Below are positions 36,299-45,700 of a stretch of 64,000 nucleotides of DNA, piece by piece. Positions within the stretch are counted from its first letter, which is position 1. Each line of letters begins with the position of its first letter. The stretch is from Nesterenkonia haasae. GTDB lineage: Bacteria; Actinomycetota; Actinomycetes; Actinomycetales; Micrococcaceae. Where the stretch lies: positions 556,375 to 620,374 of the forward strand of contig NZ_VFIE01000018.1 of assembly GCF_010119385.1 (NCBI RefSeq). The letters run 5' to 3'. A program made the position numbers and the translations under genes. The notes beneath the pieces are model-generated. The model saw only the letters and a program-made list of their open reading frames with translations. It searched no databases and was not told where the DNA came from.

Positions 36299-37423
36299 AT
36301 GAAAGTCCTTGCAGCTATGTCAGGCGGGGTAGACTCCGCCGTCGCCGCAGCCCGCGCTGTCGACGCCGGCCATGAAGTGGTCGGAGTCCACCTGGCCCTG
36401 TCCCGAATGCCTGGAACTCTGCGCACTGGCTCACGCGGTTGCTGCACGATCGAAGACTCTTCCGATGCGTGGCGTGCCTGCGCGAAGTTGGGCATTCCCT
36501 TCTACGTATGGGACTTCTCCGAGCGATTCAAGGCCGATGTTGTGGACGACTTCATTGCCGAGTACGCCGCCGGACGAACCCCCAACCCGTGCATGCGCTG
36601 CAATGAGAAGATCAAGTTCGAGGCGTTGCTGGACAAGGCCATTGCCTTGGGGTTCGACGCCGTGGCCACCGGTCACTACGCCAAGATCATCGAGGGTCCC
36701 GAGGGGTCCCGAGAGCTTCACCGCGCGGCCACCTGGACAAAGGATCAGTCGTACGTGCTTGGTGTGCTGAACGACCAGCAGCTGGCCCACTGCATGTTCC
36801 CGCTGGGTGAGACCCCGTCGAAGGACTTGGTACGTGCCGAGGCCGCGCAGCGCGGACTCTCCGTCGCTCAGAAGCCCGACTCACACGACATCTGCTTCAT
36901 TCCTGACGGTGACACACGGGGGTGGTTGGCTGAACAGATCGACATGACCTCCGGCCCGATTCTAGACGCTGAGGGCAACCAGATCGGCGAGCACGACGGC
37001 GCCCAGGCCTACACTGTGGGCCAACGGCGGGGATTGAAGCTCGGCCGGCCCGCTCCGGACGGCAAGCCCAGGTTCGTTCTGGAGATCCGTCCCAAGGAGA
37101 ACACTGTGGTGGCCGGGTCTCAGGAGCTGCTCGACATTGAGCTCATCACGGGTATTCGGCTCTCTTGGGCTGGCCCGCCCGTGGCTGAAGCAGCGACCGG
37201 AAAGTGGTTCGGTATTGAGCTTCAGATCCGCGCACATGCGGATCCAGTCCCAGCCCGCGCCCGCGTTGCGGAGGACGACGGCGGTCCGCGACTGGTAGTA
37301 GAGCTTATGGAACCGCTCAAAGGTGTCGCTCCAGGTCAGACCGCAGTGATGTACCAGGGCAGCCGGGTGCTGGGGCAGGCCACCATCGACACTGCGCGGT
37401 CCACGAAGTATCAACCGGTCTGA
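36299..37423 (+). CDS. mnmA: tRNA-specific 2-thiouridylase MnmA
   Basis: Thiolates U34 of tRNA for Lys, Glu and Gln, using ATP and sulfur from a cysteine desulfurase. The PP-loop SGGVDS is at residues 8-13. The catalytic Cys98 is in NPCMRCN and the persulfide-forming Cys199 in [10 protein letters not shown]. 374 residues, close to the usual length. Its likely sulfur donor is encoded about 6 kb away (43411-44619). The ATG is directly preceded by a weak AGGT-type site. Confidence 0.95.
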   Translation: MKVLAAMSGGVDSAVAAARAVDAGHEVVGVHLALSRMPGTLRTGSRGCCTIEDSSDAWRACAKLGIPFYVWDFSERFKADVVDDFIAEYAAGRTPNPCMRCNEKIKFEALLDKAIALGFDAVATGHYAKIIEGPEGSRELHRAATWTKDQSYVLGVLNDQQLAHCMFPLGETPSKDLVRAEAAQRGLSVAQKPDSHDICFIPDGDTRGWLAEQIDMTSGPILDAEGNQIGEHDGAQAYTVGQRRGLKLGRPAPDGKPRFVLEIRPKENTVVAGSQELLDIELITGIRLSWAGPPVAEAATGKWFGIELQIRAHADPVPARARVAEDDGGPRLVVELMEPLKGVAPGQTAVMYQGSRVLGQATIDTARSTKYQPV

Positions 37424-37454
37424 ACTGGCCCAGTTCAGTCAGTAAGCTGGTCCC

Positions 37455-37841
37455 ATGAGCACTGACCCGCGGGCGGGCGATGCCGCCAAGTACGTCGACC
37501 CAGAGATCATGGCTGAACTGTTGACAATGCGCTCGTCGATCGACAACATCGATGCCGCACTGGTGCACTTGCTGGCTGAGCGGTTCAAGGCCACGCAGCG
37601 GGTGGGGGTGTTGAAGGCCAAGCACAAGCTACCCCCAGCGGACCCAGGCCGCGAGAAATCTCAGATCGATCGTTTGAAGCGGCTGGCCGCAGAGGCCCAT
37701 CTGGACCCAGACTTCGCCGAAAAGTTTCTCAACTTCATCATTGAGGAAGTGATCCGCCACCATCAGGCCATTTCCGAGCACTCTCCTCAGCCCCAGCCCA
37801 ACGACCCCGAGGCACCCTTCGACTGGGCGAGCCAAAAGTGA
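37455..37841 (+). CDS. Chorismate mutase, AroQ type
   Basis: All-helical enzyme that rearranges chorismate to prephenate for Phe and Tyr synthesis. MRSSIDNIDAALVHLLAERF gives helix 1 with the conserved Arg and Asp, KATQRVGVLKAKH follows with Arg and Lys of the active site, and FLNFIIEEVIRHHQAI ends helix 3. 128 residues with a short acidic tail; no export signal. Follows mnmA by 31 bases. Confidence 0.88.
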   Translation: MSTDPRAGDAAKYVDPEIMAELLTMRSSIDNIDAALVHLLAERFKATQRVGVLKAKHKLPPADPGREKSQIDRLKRLAAEAHLDPDFAEKFLNFIIEEVIRHHQAISEHSPQPQPNDPEAPFDWASQK

Positions 37842-37863
37842 GCACCTTGCGAAGAGTCCTGCT

Positions 37864-38925
37864 GTGATGGTCCGGTCCGTTGCGCCGGCGACAATGCCCG
37901 GCGGCGATTTCCGGCATGCCGCTGAGCTGGTGGAGCCTGAGCTGGCTCCCCCACATGTGGGGGCACTTCCTGAGCTTCCGGCCCGCGGGCACCACGGCAC
38001 CCAACTTGGCCGGGCGGTCGCTCAGCTGAGGGAGCTGCACGCTGAAATCACGTCCTACGGGTGGCGGCTCGTGCCACGCCCAGGGGCCGACCACCAGCGT
38101 TGCACTGCGCTGCTTACCTCAGACGTCAACACACTGGCAGACATCCGCGGTGCGAAGGAGGAGGCCGGCGGGGTTCTGGGCCCGCTGCACCTTGGGGTGC
38201 TGGGTCCCGTCTCCCTGGCTGCCAGACTGCACCTGCCGAACGGCGAGAAAGCGCTCATCGACCATGGCGCTCGGCGGGATCTGACCGACTCGTTGGCCTC
38301 CGGATTGGTCGACCACATCCAGCATGTGCGGCGGTCAGTGGGACCCCAGTCGGTGAGTGTGGTGCTCCAGGAACCGGAATACAGTGCGGTACGCGCCGGC
38401 GCTGTACCCACGGTGAGCGGTTACCGGACCATACGAGCGCTCGGTCGCGATGAAACGCGGAGCATGTTCCGCGCAGTGGTGGACGCTCTGCGGGGGTCCG
38501 GCGTAGATGAGGTGATCTTCGACTGTGGGGAGCTCGTCGCGGCGGAGCACGTGGAAGACTTTTTCAGCCGCCGTGAAACCACAGCAGACGGCTTCGCTAT
38601 GCCTGTGCACCGAGCCGATGCTGCAGATTGGGAGCGCACCGCCGAACTCGTGGAGGCGGGAGCGTCCATTTGGGCCGGGCTGCTGCGGCCGCGGACGTCC
38701 CGGACTTCGTCCAAGCTCCCGGAGGTCTCCCAGCTAGCGGGGCGTCTGACTGAGCCGTGGCAGCGGCTGGGGATGTCGGCGTCGTCGTTATCCTCCTTCA
38801 CGGTGGTGGGACATGGAACTGCTGACCGGTCAGCGCTAGGTGAGTTCAGCGACAGCGAGTTTCTGCGAACATGGAGTCGGCTGCGGGACACGGCTGATGC
38901 GCTCACCGATCAGATGGAAGCCTGA
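37864..38925 (+). CDS. MetE C-terminal-like protein (Rv3015c type)
   Basis: A 353-residue protein resembling the barrel domain of cobalamin-independent methionine synthase. Near the N-terminus ATMPGGDFRHAAEL corresponds to the start of the barrel, then LGVLGPVSLAARLHLPNGEK and VVLQEPEYSAV. The zinc ligands normal in MetE (HxC...C) are not evident, so methionine synthesis is doubtful. In mycobacteria this gene lies between mnmA and ligA; here ligA does not follow. GTG at 37864 or ATG at 37867. Confidence 0.7.
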   Translation: MMVRSVAPATMPGGDFRHAAELVEPELAPPHVGALPELPARGHHGTQLGRAVAQLRELHAEITSYGWRLVPRPGADHQRCTALLTSDVNTLADIRGAKEEAGGVLGPLHLGVLGPVSLAARLHLPNGEKALIDHGARRDLTDSLASGLVDHIQHVRRSVGPQSVSVVLQEPEYSAVRAGAVPTVSGYRTIRALGRDETRSMFRAVVDALRGSGVDEVIFDCGELVAAEHVEDFFSRRETTADGFAMPVHRADAADWERTAELVEAGASIWAGLLRPRTSRTSSKLPEVSQLAGRLTEPWQRLGMSASSLSSFTVVGHGTADRSALGEFSDSEFLRTWSRLRDTADALTDQMEA

Positions 38926-38939
38926 GGAGGCAAAAACGG

Positions 38940-39695
38940 ATGACCAGCGCGAGAACGCCGGACGATCCGGATGCTACGCGGCGGCTGCCGCCATTGCCGG
39001 AGGAGGATACGTTCTCCAGTTCTGCACACCAGCGGCCCCCGACGCAGCCCTGGCACGACGCCCCGCCGCCCGAGGACGACGCTACTCGTCCCTACCCGGT
39101 GCATCCTCCGGCTGAACCGTATTCGATGTCACCCCCTGCCGCACCTTACGAGCCGGCCCCGGGCGCGATGCCGCCCCAGCACCAGGATCAGTACCGACAG
39201 GAGCGGGCGCCCCGCCGCAGATCAGGCGGGTGCTTGGGTGTTCTCTTGACCTTGCTTCTGGCCATCTGGGCGAGCCTGGGGACCGTCCTTGTGTTGTCGG
39301 TGTGGGCTCAGGCCAGTGTCGGAACCGGATGGGCCACTGCTGTGCAAAGCACCATCAGTGGGGTGATCCGCGACGTTCCCGGGTTTGCTGAGTCTCTCAT
39401 CTTGGCGCCCCTGTTCTTGGTGGCCAGCGGACTCTGTTTGCTCGCCGCGTTCACAATGCCCAGCCCTGTGGGTGTGGTGCGCGGCCTCGGGGTCGTCATG
39501 TTGTTAGGCGGGATGGGCGCTTATGCCGGTGCTGTCATTCTTGAGCTGCGCGACTTCACGGGGCAGACGGTCTCCCGCTGGCAGGCGTTTGGCGAGCTGT
39601 GGCCCAGTGTCGCGATCGCCGACCTCGTCCTGGTGCCACTTTTCTTTCTAGCCGCTCTGGTGTGCGTGTTGGCCACCACGCCTCGCAAGCGCTAG
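38940..39695 (+). CDS. Membrane protein with Pro-rich N-terminus
   Basis: A 251-residue protein. Residues 1-90 are rich in Pro, Glu/Asp and Tyr and likely disordered in the cytoplasm. A basic RRRSGG segment then leads to four hydrophobic helices (~98-122, 148-172, 180-200, 225-245). No known motif. GAGGAGG precedes the ATG (37 end to start gap 14 bases). Its stop overlaps the stop of the convergent NUDIX gene. Confidence 0.7.
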   Translation: MTSARTPDDPDATRRLPPLPEEDTFSSSAHQRPPTQPWHDAPPPEDDATRPYPVHPPAEPYSMSPPAAPYEPAPGAMPPQHQDQYRQERAPRRRSGGCLGVLLTLLLAIWASLGTVLVLSVWAQASVGTGWATAVQSTISGVIRDVPGFAESLILAPLFLVASGLCLLAAFTMPSPVGVVRGLGVVMLLGGMGAYAGAVILELRDFTGQTVSRWQAFGELWPSVAIADLVLVPLFFLAALVCVLATTPRKR

Positions 39696-40186
39696 ATCTT
39701 CAGCTGCTTCCGGGCGAAGGCACGGACGCTGTCTTTGGTCTCAGCATGGTGCAGGACCTCGTTCTTGGTGAACCACCGGACGTCCTGAACCTCCGACTCC
39801 AGCGCTGTGAGATCGGCGTCATGGTCAGCAACCAGGAGGTACATCGCGTCCATATGGATGTGCTCAATGTCCTTGACCGACTCCGGAATGAGTTGGGCTG
39901 ACATGGCAAAGGGCGTCGGCAGCTGAACCTCCGTGGGGTCATCCAGCGCCAGGTGCATAGTGTGCGCTCCTGCATGCCGGGCATGGACCCCCGTTTCTTC
40001 AAATACCTCGCGGACAGCGGCATCACTGGGATATTCGTCCCGATCCACGTGCCCACCTGGAGGAAGCCAGCAACGCAGGGTGTTGTGAAAGACCATGAGC
40101 ATGCGCGTGCGGTCTTCGTTCACCACATAACCGGTGGCCGTGAACTGCTTCTTCATGCCAGCCGAGTACTCGATCAGATCACTCAT
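39692..40186 (-). CDS. NUDIX hydrolase
   Basis: Hydrolyses a nucleoside diphosphate linked to another group. The Nudix box is complete: GGHVDRDEYPSDAAVREVFE followed by ETGV, with the catalytic Glu residues in REVFEE. 164 residues, single domain. Substrate unknown. Transcribed toward the membrane-protein gene with a four-base tail-to-tail overlap. Confidence 0.92.
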   Translation of the reverse strand: MSDLIEYSAGMKKQFTATGYVVNEDRTRMLMVFHNTLRCWLPPGGHVDRDEYPSDAAVREVFEETGVHARHAGAHTMHLALDDPTEVQLPTPFAMSAQLIPESVKDIEHIHMDAMYLLVADHDADLTALESEVQDVRWFTKNEVLHHAETKDSVRAFARKQLKI

Positions 40187-40510
40187 CGCTCCAAGGTATC
40201 TGACATTTCCTGGGGCAACCCTCTGGGTGATGGCGGTACGCCTTCACAGCGAGAAGATGCAGAGCCTGCGCATCCCCGGGGTCGCGGCAAGACTTTAGTG
40301 GGGCGATGTCGCGGTCCAAGCAGGTGCTCTGTCGTCCTACGTGCCAACGCCACCTAGTCTCCTCGCCGCGTATGCGGAGGAGCCCGCCCTGGGTGTGCTG
40401 CACATTGAGCTCCATGAGGGGTTGCAATCGGCCTTCACCTCTACGCTGATGGGACTCCTGCCGCGAAAGCTCTGAGGTGACGGGACCAGGCGATCCCGGA
40501 TAATGGCAGC
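40187..40510. other. Gap between NUDIX and isochorismatase-like genes
   Basis: This 324-base gap holds no clear gene. An open frame of 44 codons from GTG 40341 to TGA 40475 on the plus strand reads like protein (LLAAYAEEPALGVLHIELHE), with no ribosome binding site and an in-frame stop just upstream. It may be a gene remnant. The rest should contain the divergent promoters. Confidence 0.35.
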
Positions 40511-41077
40511 ATGAGCATCCCAGATAGTGCCGAGCGCACAGCCCTGATCACCGTTGACGCCCAAAAGGCTTTCAGCGACGCGAGCTACTGGGGCCCGCGG
40601 AATAACTCCGCTTGCGAGGCCAATATTGAGGCCCTGCTCCACCATTGGAGGGTAAAGGGGCGTCCCGTGGTGTTCGTCCGCCATGATTCCAGTGACTCCC
40701 ACTCACCACTTCACCCTGACCACCCGGGCAACGCGTTCCATGACGTCGTAACAGGGGAGCCTGATCTGTTGGTGGCCAAGAGCGTGAACTCCAGTTTCCA
40801 CGGCACTCCCGATCTGCATGCGTGGCTCCAGAAACAGGGAATTGAGGGCCTGGTCATCGCTGGGATCACCACCAATCACTGTTGCGAAACCACTGCACGC
40901 GTCGGCGGAAACCTGGGCTACACGGTGTTCTTCGCCCTGGATGCCACCCATACTTTTGACCGTCGGTCTCCGGATGGAAATATGATTGCCGCGGATACGC
41001 TGGCCCAGGTCACGGCAACTAATCTGCACGGCGAATTCGCGACCGTCACCACCACTCGCGAGCTCATCGCACGCTGA
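40511..41077 (+). CDS. Isochorismatase-like cysteine hydrolase
   Basis: A 188-residue hydrolase of the isochorismatase fold, a group that includes nicotinamidases and amidases. The Asp-Lys-Cys triad is readable: Asp16 in ITVDAQKAF, Lys90 in VAKSVNSSF, and Cys124 in TNHCCETTAR with a second Cys beside it. The cis-peptide region GITTNH is normal. Substrate unknown. It converges on the ABC-F gene with 13 bases between. Confidence 0.9.
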   Translation: MSIPDSAERTALITVDAQKAFSDASYWGPRNNSACEANIEALLHHWRVKGRPVVFVRHDSSDSHSPLHPDHPGNAFHDVVTGEPDLLVAKSVNSSFHGTPDLHAWLQKQGIEGLVIAGITTNHCCETTARVGGNLGYTVFFALDATHTFDRRSPDGNMIAADTLAQVTATNLHGEFATVTTTRELIAR

Positions 41078-41090
41078 CCCGTGGTCTCAC

Positions 41091-42815
41091 TCAAACCCCG
41101 CTGAGTTCTATCCGGTGACCCTCCCATGTCTTCCGTAACCAGCGGTCGTGAGAGGCGACGACGACGGCACCTGGGTATTCGCGGATAGCGGCTTCAATCT
41201 GCGTGGCCAGGAGAACTGAAAAGTGATTGGTCGGTTCATCCAACAGCAGCAGCTCAGGCGGATCCGCGAGAACTACTGCCAATGCCAGGCGCCGCTGTTG
41301 CCCCACGCTCAGCTCCGTCAGCTCGCGGTCCTCATCCTGAGCCGGCAAAAGCCCGAAAGTCCGCAAGGGTACCTCGTGCGCCCGTTGAGGGCCCACTGCG
41401 TCGATGTACGCCTGACTCACTGTTCGCCCTGGTCCTCGCCCGGCGGGATCAGGCAGCATGTGGTCCTGCCTGAGCATGCCGACGGAGATCCGTGACGGGT
41501 GATCCACCGCGCCTGAACTGGGCTGCAGTGCACCCGCCAGGAGGGCGAGCAGAGTGGACTTCCCCGAACCATTGGACCCGGTAATCAGCCACTTTTCGCC
41601 TGCACCAATGGTCAGCGACGTCTGCCGAAGACGGCCTTCCACTGCTGCCGCGGCGACCCTGAGGAGGGTTCCGGATCGCTGGTGTGAACTGCGTTGAGTC
41701 CCTGCTGAGCTCAGTCCTCTGAAGGAGAGGACTCTTGGAGGTTTGCGGATTTGCTCGGCTTCTAAGGTTTCCAATCGACGCCGGGCATCTGTGATGCGAC
41801 GTGAAACGACCTTGGCGTTGCGGTCAGCGTAGAACTTCGCTGCGCTCCTGGCTTCGGTCCGTGGCTTCCAGTCTTCATGTCCCACTGTATGACTGTCCCG
41901 CTGCGTGGCCCGGAGTCGCTTCAGCTCGCTCTGCTCATCGCGGTACTGGGCCCACCATCGCTGCTGGGCATCCATGCGCTCGCGGAGGTAGTCCGTGTAA
42001 CTGCCGGTGAAACGAGTGACACCAATCCCGCTGCCAAAACCGCCCTGCGTCAAGGGTCCTGCCACTGACTCGGCTAGTGGCGAAGGATCCAAGTCGATGA
42101 GAGTGGTGGCGGAGTCGTCCAGGAACGCCCGGTCATGGCTGGCGAAAACCACTGCACCGCGCCACTGACTCAGCACCGTGCGGAGGTAGACAATGGCGTC
42201 GTCGTCCAGGTGGTTGGTCGGCTCGTCCAACAGGAGGAAGTCGGGACTGTTGAGCAGCAACCAGGCCAGAGAGAGACGAGCCTGCTGCCCTCCGGACAGT
42301 GTCCCCGCCGCACGGGTACGCCGGATACTGCCTACGCCGAGTCCGTCCAGGGTGGCGTCGATGCGAGAACTGATGTCCCACACTCCAAGCTGCTCAGCGG
42401 TGTCCAAAGCTCGGGAGTATCGGGCCTGCACGCGCTCATCTGCCGGATGTACGGCCAGCTCCGCAGCAGTCTCCTCCAAGGCATGTTCGGCCGCGCGAAC
42501 AGGGACGATGGCGTCCTCAAGCACCTCTGCCACCGAACTCTCAGCTGCAAAAGGAGGCTCTTGGTGAAGCAGGCCGATCCGCGGTGCCCCAACGGCTGGT
42601 GCTGCAGCCCGCACATCACCGGCGTCAGGAGTAAGAAGCCCGGCGAGCACACGGAGGAGGGTCGATTTCCCAGTGCCGTTCTCGCCGATGATCGCCGCCC
42701 GCTCCCCTGCAGCGACGGTGAAGGAGATGTCAGTCAGGACGCGGCGGTCAGCAAAGGAGACAGAAATCCCCTCAGCACGCAGGTGCGCCGAACGGGAGGT
42801 GGTTCGCAAGGTCAC
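41091..42815 (-). CDS. ABC-F family ATPase
   Basis: Cytoplasmic protein of 574 residues with two ABC modules and no membrane helices. Module 1 has IIGENGTGKSTLLRVLAG, LSGGQQARLSLA and LLLDEPTNHLDD. Module 2 has ITGSNGSGKSTLLALLAG, LSVGQQRRLALA and LLLDEPTNHFS. The linker between them is long and basic (residues ~270-360), as in ABC-F proteins that act on the ribosomal E site. Some give antibiotic resistance, others regulate translation; which applies here is unknown. GTG start. Confidence 0.92.
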   Translation of the reverse strand: MTLRTTSRSAHLRAEGISVSFADRRVLTDISFTVAAGERAAIIGENGTGKSTLLRVLAGLLTPDAGDVRAAAPAVGAPRIGLLHQEPPFAAESSVAEVLEDAIVPVRAAEHALEETAAELAVHPADERVQARYSRALDTAEQLGVWDISSRIDATLDGLGVGSIRRTRAAGTLSGGQQARLSLAWLLLNSPDFLLLDEPTNHLDDDAIVYLRTVLSQWRGAVVFASHDRAFLDDSATTLIDLDPSPLAESVAGPLTQGGFGSGIGVTRFTGSYTDYLRERMDAQQRWWAQYRDEQSELKRLRATQRDSHTVGHEDWKPRTEARSAAKFYADRNAKVVSRRITDARRRLETLEAEQIRKPPRVLSFRGLSSAGTQRSSHQRSGTLLRVAAAAVEGRLRQTSLTIGAGEKWLITGSNGSGKSTLLALLAGALQPSSGAVDHPSRISVGMLRQDHMLPDPAGRGPGRTVSQAYIDAVGPQRAHEVPLRTFGLLPAQDEDRELTELSVGQQRRLALAVVLADPPELLLLDEPTNHFSVLLATQIEAAIREYPGAVVVASHDRWLRKTWEGHRIELSGV

Positions 42816-42918
42816 AGTTTTCCTTCGAAAATCGTCAGGAATCCTGCCGGGCGATCCGCCGCCGACGCAGGAATGAGCTGTGACTCAACGCTTCATATAC
42901 GCCACTTTAGCGCATGAT

Positions 42919-43401
42919 TTATGTCTTGGGTCTGACAGCTTGGGGAGTTCCGCCGGTGACCTCCAGCAGCTGGTCATAGGTGGTGGGAAAGACAGTCTTG
43001 GGGTGTCCGGCTGCGGCCCACACCTGCGAATAATCAGCGAGCGCGGGATCCACGTAGGTCAGCACTGGTTGGGGATGCCCCACCGGTGCCACGCCTCCGA
43101 TGACCTGGCCTGTGGCGCCCTGCACCACGTCCTTGGAGGCCCTGCCGATGGCCCCTCCCAACTGGTCACCCAACCACTCGGTATCCACCCGGTGGGCGCC
43201 GGAGGTGAGCACTAGAACAGGCTCCTCGTCGAATGTAAACACCAAAGAGTTCGCGATCTGCCCAACATCAACCCCGAGGGCGTCAGCGGCCAGCTGAGCC
43301 GTAGTCGTGGCGTCGTCGAACCACGTCACCTCTGGGTGAATGCCATGTTCGGCGAGACTGTCAAGAACTCGTTGCACTGCAGGATGTTTGGCGGTTCCCA
43401 T
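42919..43401 (-). CDS. YbaK/EbsC family aminoacyl-tRNA deacylase
   Basis: A 160-residue trans-editing protein that clears mischarged tRNA, typically Cys- or Ala-tRNA(Pro). GVDVGQIANSLVF contains the family Ala-Asn-Ser core, followed by VLTSGAHRVDTE and GVAPVGHPQP. ATG start with an ordinary site. Separated by nine bases from the cysteine desulfurase gene upstream on the same strand, so probably one operon. Confidence 0.9.
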   Translation of the reverse strand: MGTAKHPAVQRVLDSLAEHGIHPEVTWFDDATTTAQLAADALGVDVGQIANSLVFTFDEEPVLVLTSGAHRVDTEWLGDQLGGAIGRASKDVVQGATGQVIGGVAPVGHPQPVLTYVDPALADYSQVWAAAGHPKTVFPTTYDQLLEVTGGTPQAVRPKT

Positions 43402-43410
43402 GTCACCAAC

Positions 43411-44619
43411 CTACCGTTGTGCGGCGGAGCGGGGCGTGTCTGCCGCAAGGCCAGCGCTCCGGGAGCGGGCAATGATTCCTGGCAGCGCTTCAGCTAGGGC
43501 CGCGACGTCGTTCTCAGTGGTCGTCCAACCCAAGGAGAATCGCTGGGCTCCGCGGGCTTGAACCTCGGTGAGGCCCATAGCCAACAGCACATGTGACGGG
43601 CGCGGGACCCCAGCGGTACAAGCTGATCCCGTGGCGGTGTCGAACCCTGCCATATCCAGCATGAACAGCAGCGAGTCACCCTCCGCGCCATCGACAATGA
43701 TGTGCAGATTGTTCGGCATCCTCAGCGGTGGTGAGATACGCGGGTCCGGCCCGCAGAGATGGACCCCCTCTAACTCAAGGGCGGCGTCCAAGAGCTGATC
43801 GCGCAGGCCAGCAAGCCGGGCGGCCTCCTCCGGAAGGTGGGCCACCGTTTCTTCCGCCACAGCACCGAACGCACAGATCCCTGGTGCATCCAGAGTTCCG
43901 GACCGGATATCGCGCTCCTGACCCCCGCCGTGGAGCACCGGAACGAGCTTCACATCCCTGCGCACCAGCAGCGCTCCGATCCCCACCGGGGCCCCGATCT
44001 TGTGTCCGCTCAGCGCCATGGTGGACGCCGAGGACTCAGCGAAACTGACCGGCAGCGAGCCGAATGCCTGCACTGCATCAGTGTGGAAGGGAATTTCTGC
44101 TTCTGCGCAGAGTCGTCCGATATCCGCTATTGGCTGAACTGCGCCGATCTCATTATTGGCCCACATCACCGTCACCAGAGCGATCGTCTCGGGGTTATGG
44201 CTGAGCAACTGTCCGAGCGCGGCCATGTCCACCATCCCCTCACCGTCTACCGGAATGATGACAAGTTCGGCGCCGTGCTGGGCCTCAAGCCATTCAGCTG
44301 TATCCAGCACCGCATGGTGTTCGGTGCCGGGCAGCAGAATGCGGCGCCGCCGGGAATCACCGGCCCGGCGTTGCCAATAGAGACCCTTCAGCGCCAGATT
44401 GTCGGCTTCCGTGCCACCTGAGGTGAAGATCACCTCAGACGGATCTGCGCCGGCGGCGGCCGCAACTTGAGAGCGTGCAGAGTCCACAGCTAATCGCGCT
44501 CGTCGTCCGGAACCATGCAGCGAAGAGGGGTTGGCGAGCCTCGGCATCTGCTCGGTGAGCACCTGCACCGCAGTGGGTTTCACTGGGGTGGTCGCGGCGT
44601 GATCGAAGTAGCGGGACAT
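43411..44619 (-). CDS. Cysteine desulfurase (NifS/IscS type)
   Basis: PLP enzyme that takes sulfur from cysteine and passes it to acceptors such as MnmA. FTSGGTEADNLALKG binds PLP; the Schiff-base Lys is in LSGHKIGAP (about residue 207) and the persulfide Cys in TGSACTAGV (about 334). HTDAVQ is also present. ATG at 44619 is chosen over the upstream GTG at 44625. It likely supplies mnmA encoded 6 kb away. The frame shares its operon with the YbaK-like gene. Confidence 0.93.
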   Translation of the reverse strand: MSRYFDHAATTPVKPTAVQVLTEQMPRLANPSSLHGSGRRARLAVDSARSQVAAAAGADPSEVIFTSGGTEADNLALKGLYWQRRAGDSRRRRILLPGTEHHAVLDTAEWLEAQHGAELVIIPVDGEGMVDMAALGQLLSHNPETIALVTVMWANNEIGAVQPIADIGRLCAEAEIPFHTDAVQAFGSLPVSFAESSASTMALSGHKIGAPVGIGALLVRRDVKLVPVLHGGGQERDIRSGTLDAPGICAFGAVAEETVAHLPEEAARLAGLRDQLLDAALELEGVHLCGPDPRISPPLRMPNNLHIIVDGAEGDSLLFMLDMAGFDTATGSACTAGVPRPSHVLLAMGLTEVQARGAQRFSLGWTTTENDVAALAEALPGIIARSRSAGLAADTPRSAAQR

Positions 44620-44656
44620 CACCACCGATTCTACGCGCGGTAATCTGGTGTCTCTG

Positions 44657-45700
44657 ATGAATGAGCCGGACTTCTACACAGTGCTGGGCGTGGCGCCTGA
44701 CGCCGAGCCCCAGGTCATTCGTGCCGCCTACCGTCGCGCCGCCCGGGAACACCATCCTGATCGCGGTGGCACCGCGGAGAGATTCCACCAGATCCAAGCC
44801 GCCTGGGATGTTCTCGGCTCCCCTGAGAACCGCGCACAATATGATCGACGACGCCGCCAGACAGGCTCCGCGCCCTCGGCAGCAACGCCTGCCCCCACGG
44901 AAGAGGGCACTGGGTTCACCTATTCGCGCAGCGCGGCTGCACGCGGGGCAGGCCCGCGCCCTTCAGAAACTCGGACGCGGCGCAGGTCGGCTTCCCGCTC
45001 CCCCAGCGCAGACCAGCCACCCGTCTATGTGCCGCCGCTTACGGAGCCGGAGCCGCTGAACCTGACCCTGACCAGCCAGAAGACCCACGGTGCATTCGAG
45101 TCCGGTGGGCTCTTCGGGGGCCGGACCAAGCGCCGACAGCGTCGCACCTCCGGGCTGTTGGAGAAGCACGTGCTCAGCGCGCTTCCTGCAGCAAGACTTT
45201 TCAATGACGTGGCCCTGGATGCACCCGAGCTTGACCGGAAGGGTCAGCTGCGGGTGCCGAAGAGCTCCGATCGCGTGGACCATGTGGTGGTCTGCGGGTC
45301 CACTCTGGTGTTGGTGAGTGGGTTAGAGGTGCCAGGCTCGACCGCCTCGTGGGACGGCCGTACGCTGCGCGTGGCCGGGAGGGGCTTGGCCCTGCCAGAC
45401 CTTGCGACCGCGGCAAAGCTGCTGCGCAACAGTCTGAATCGCCAGTTGCGGTCGCTGGGCGCTGGGGACGGCCCCATCACCACCGACTGGCAGCACATTC
45501 TCATCGCTGCCGATGGGGACCTATTCCACCCCGTGGTCGAGCCTCAAGGGGCGGGACGGCGTGGACACATGCCACTCGCTGCCGGGCGCGCCATTGGCCA
45601 TCTGGTCAATGTGCTCTCCGAATCTGAACAGGCAAATGTGGTCAATCGTCACCTCATGGCAGCGCTGCGCGGCAGGCTTGCTGTGCCGGATGACCTATGA
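44657..45700 (+). CDS. J-domain protein with NERD-like C-terminal domain
   Basis: A 347-residue protein. Residues ~4-70 form a J domain (DFYTVLGV, the HPD of REHHPDRGG, then AQYDRRRR), which would stimulate an Hsp70. A disordered linker follows. Residues ~165-250 look like a NERD domain: LLEKHVLSALPAARLFNDVA then DRVDHVVVCGSTLVLVSGLE. The usual ETK catalytic triad position reads SGL, so nuclease activity is doubtful. GTG at 44648 would add three residues. Four-base overlap with trmL. Confidence 0.75.
   Translation: MNEPDFYTVLGVAPDAEPQVIRAAYRRAAREHHPDRGGTAERFHQIQAAWDVLGSPENRAQYDRRRRQTGSAPSAATPAPTEEGTGFTYSRSAAARGAGPRPSETRTRRRSASRSPSADQPPVYVPPLTEPEPLNLTLTSQKTHGAFESGGLFGGRTKRRQRRTSGLLEKHVLSALPAARLFNDVALDAPELDRKGQLRVPKSSDRVDHVVVCGSTLVLVSGLEVPGSTASWDGRTLRVAGRGLALPDLATAAKLLRNSLNRQLRSLGAGDGPITTDWQHILIAADGDLFHPVVEPQGAGRRGHMPLAAGRAIGHLVNVLSESEQANVVNRHLMAALRGRLAVPDDL

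Noticed and set aside
41091-42815. Antibiotic-resistance gene
   Set aside because: ABC-F proteins include resistance factors, but many are housekeeping translation factors; the sequence alone and the core-genome context do not support a resistance call.
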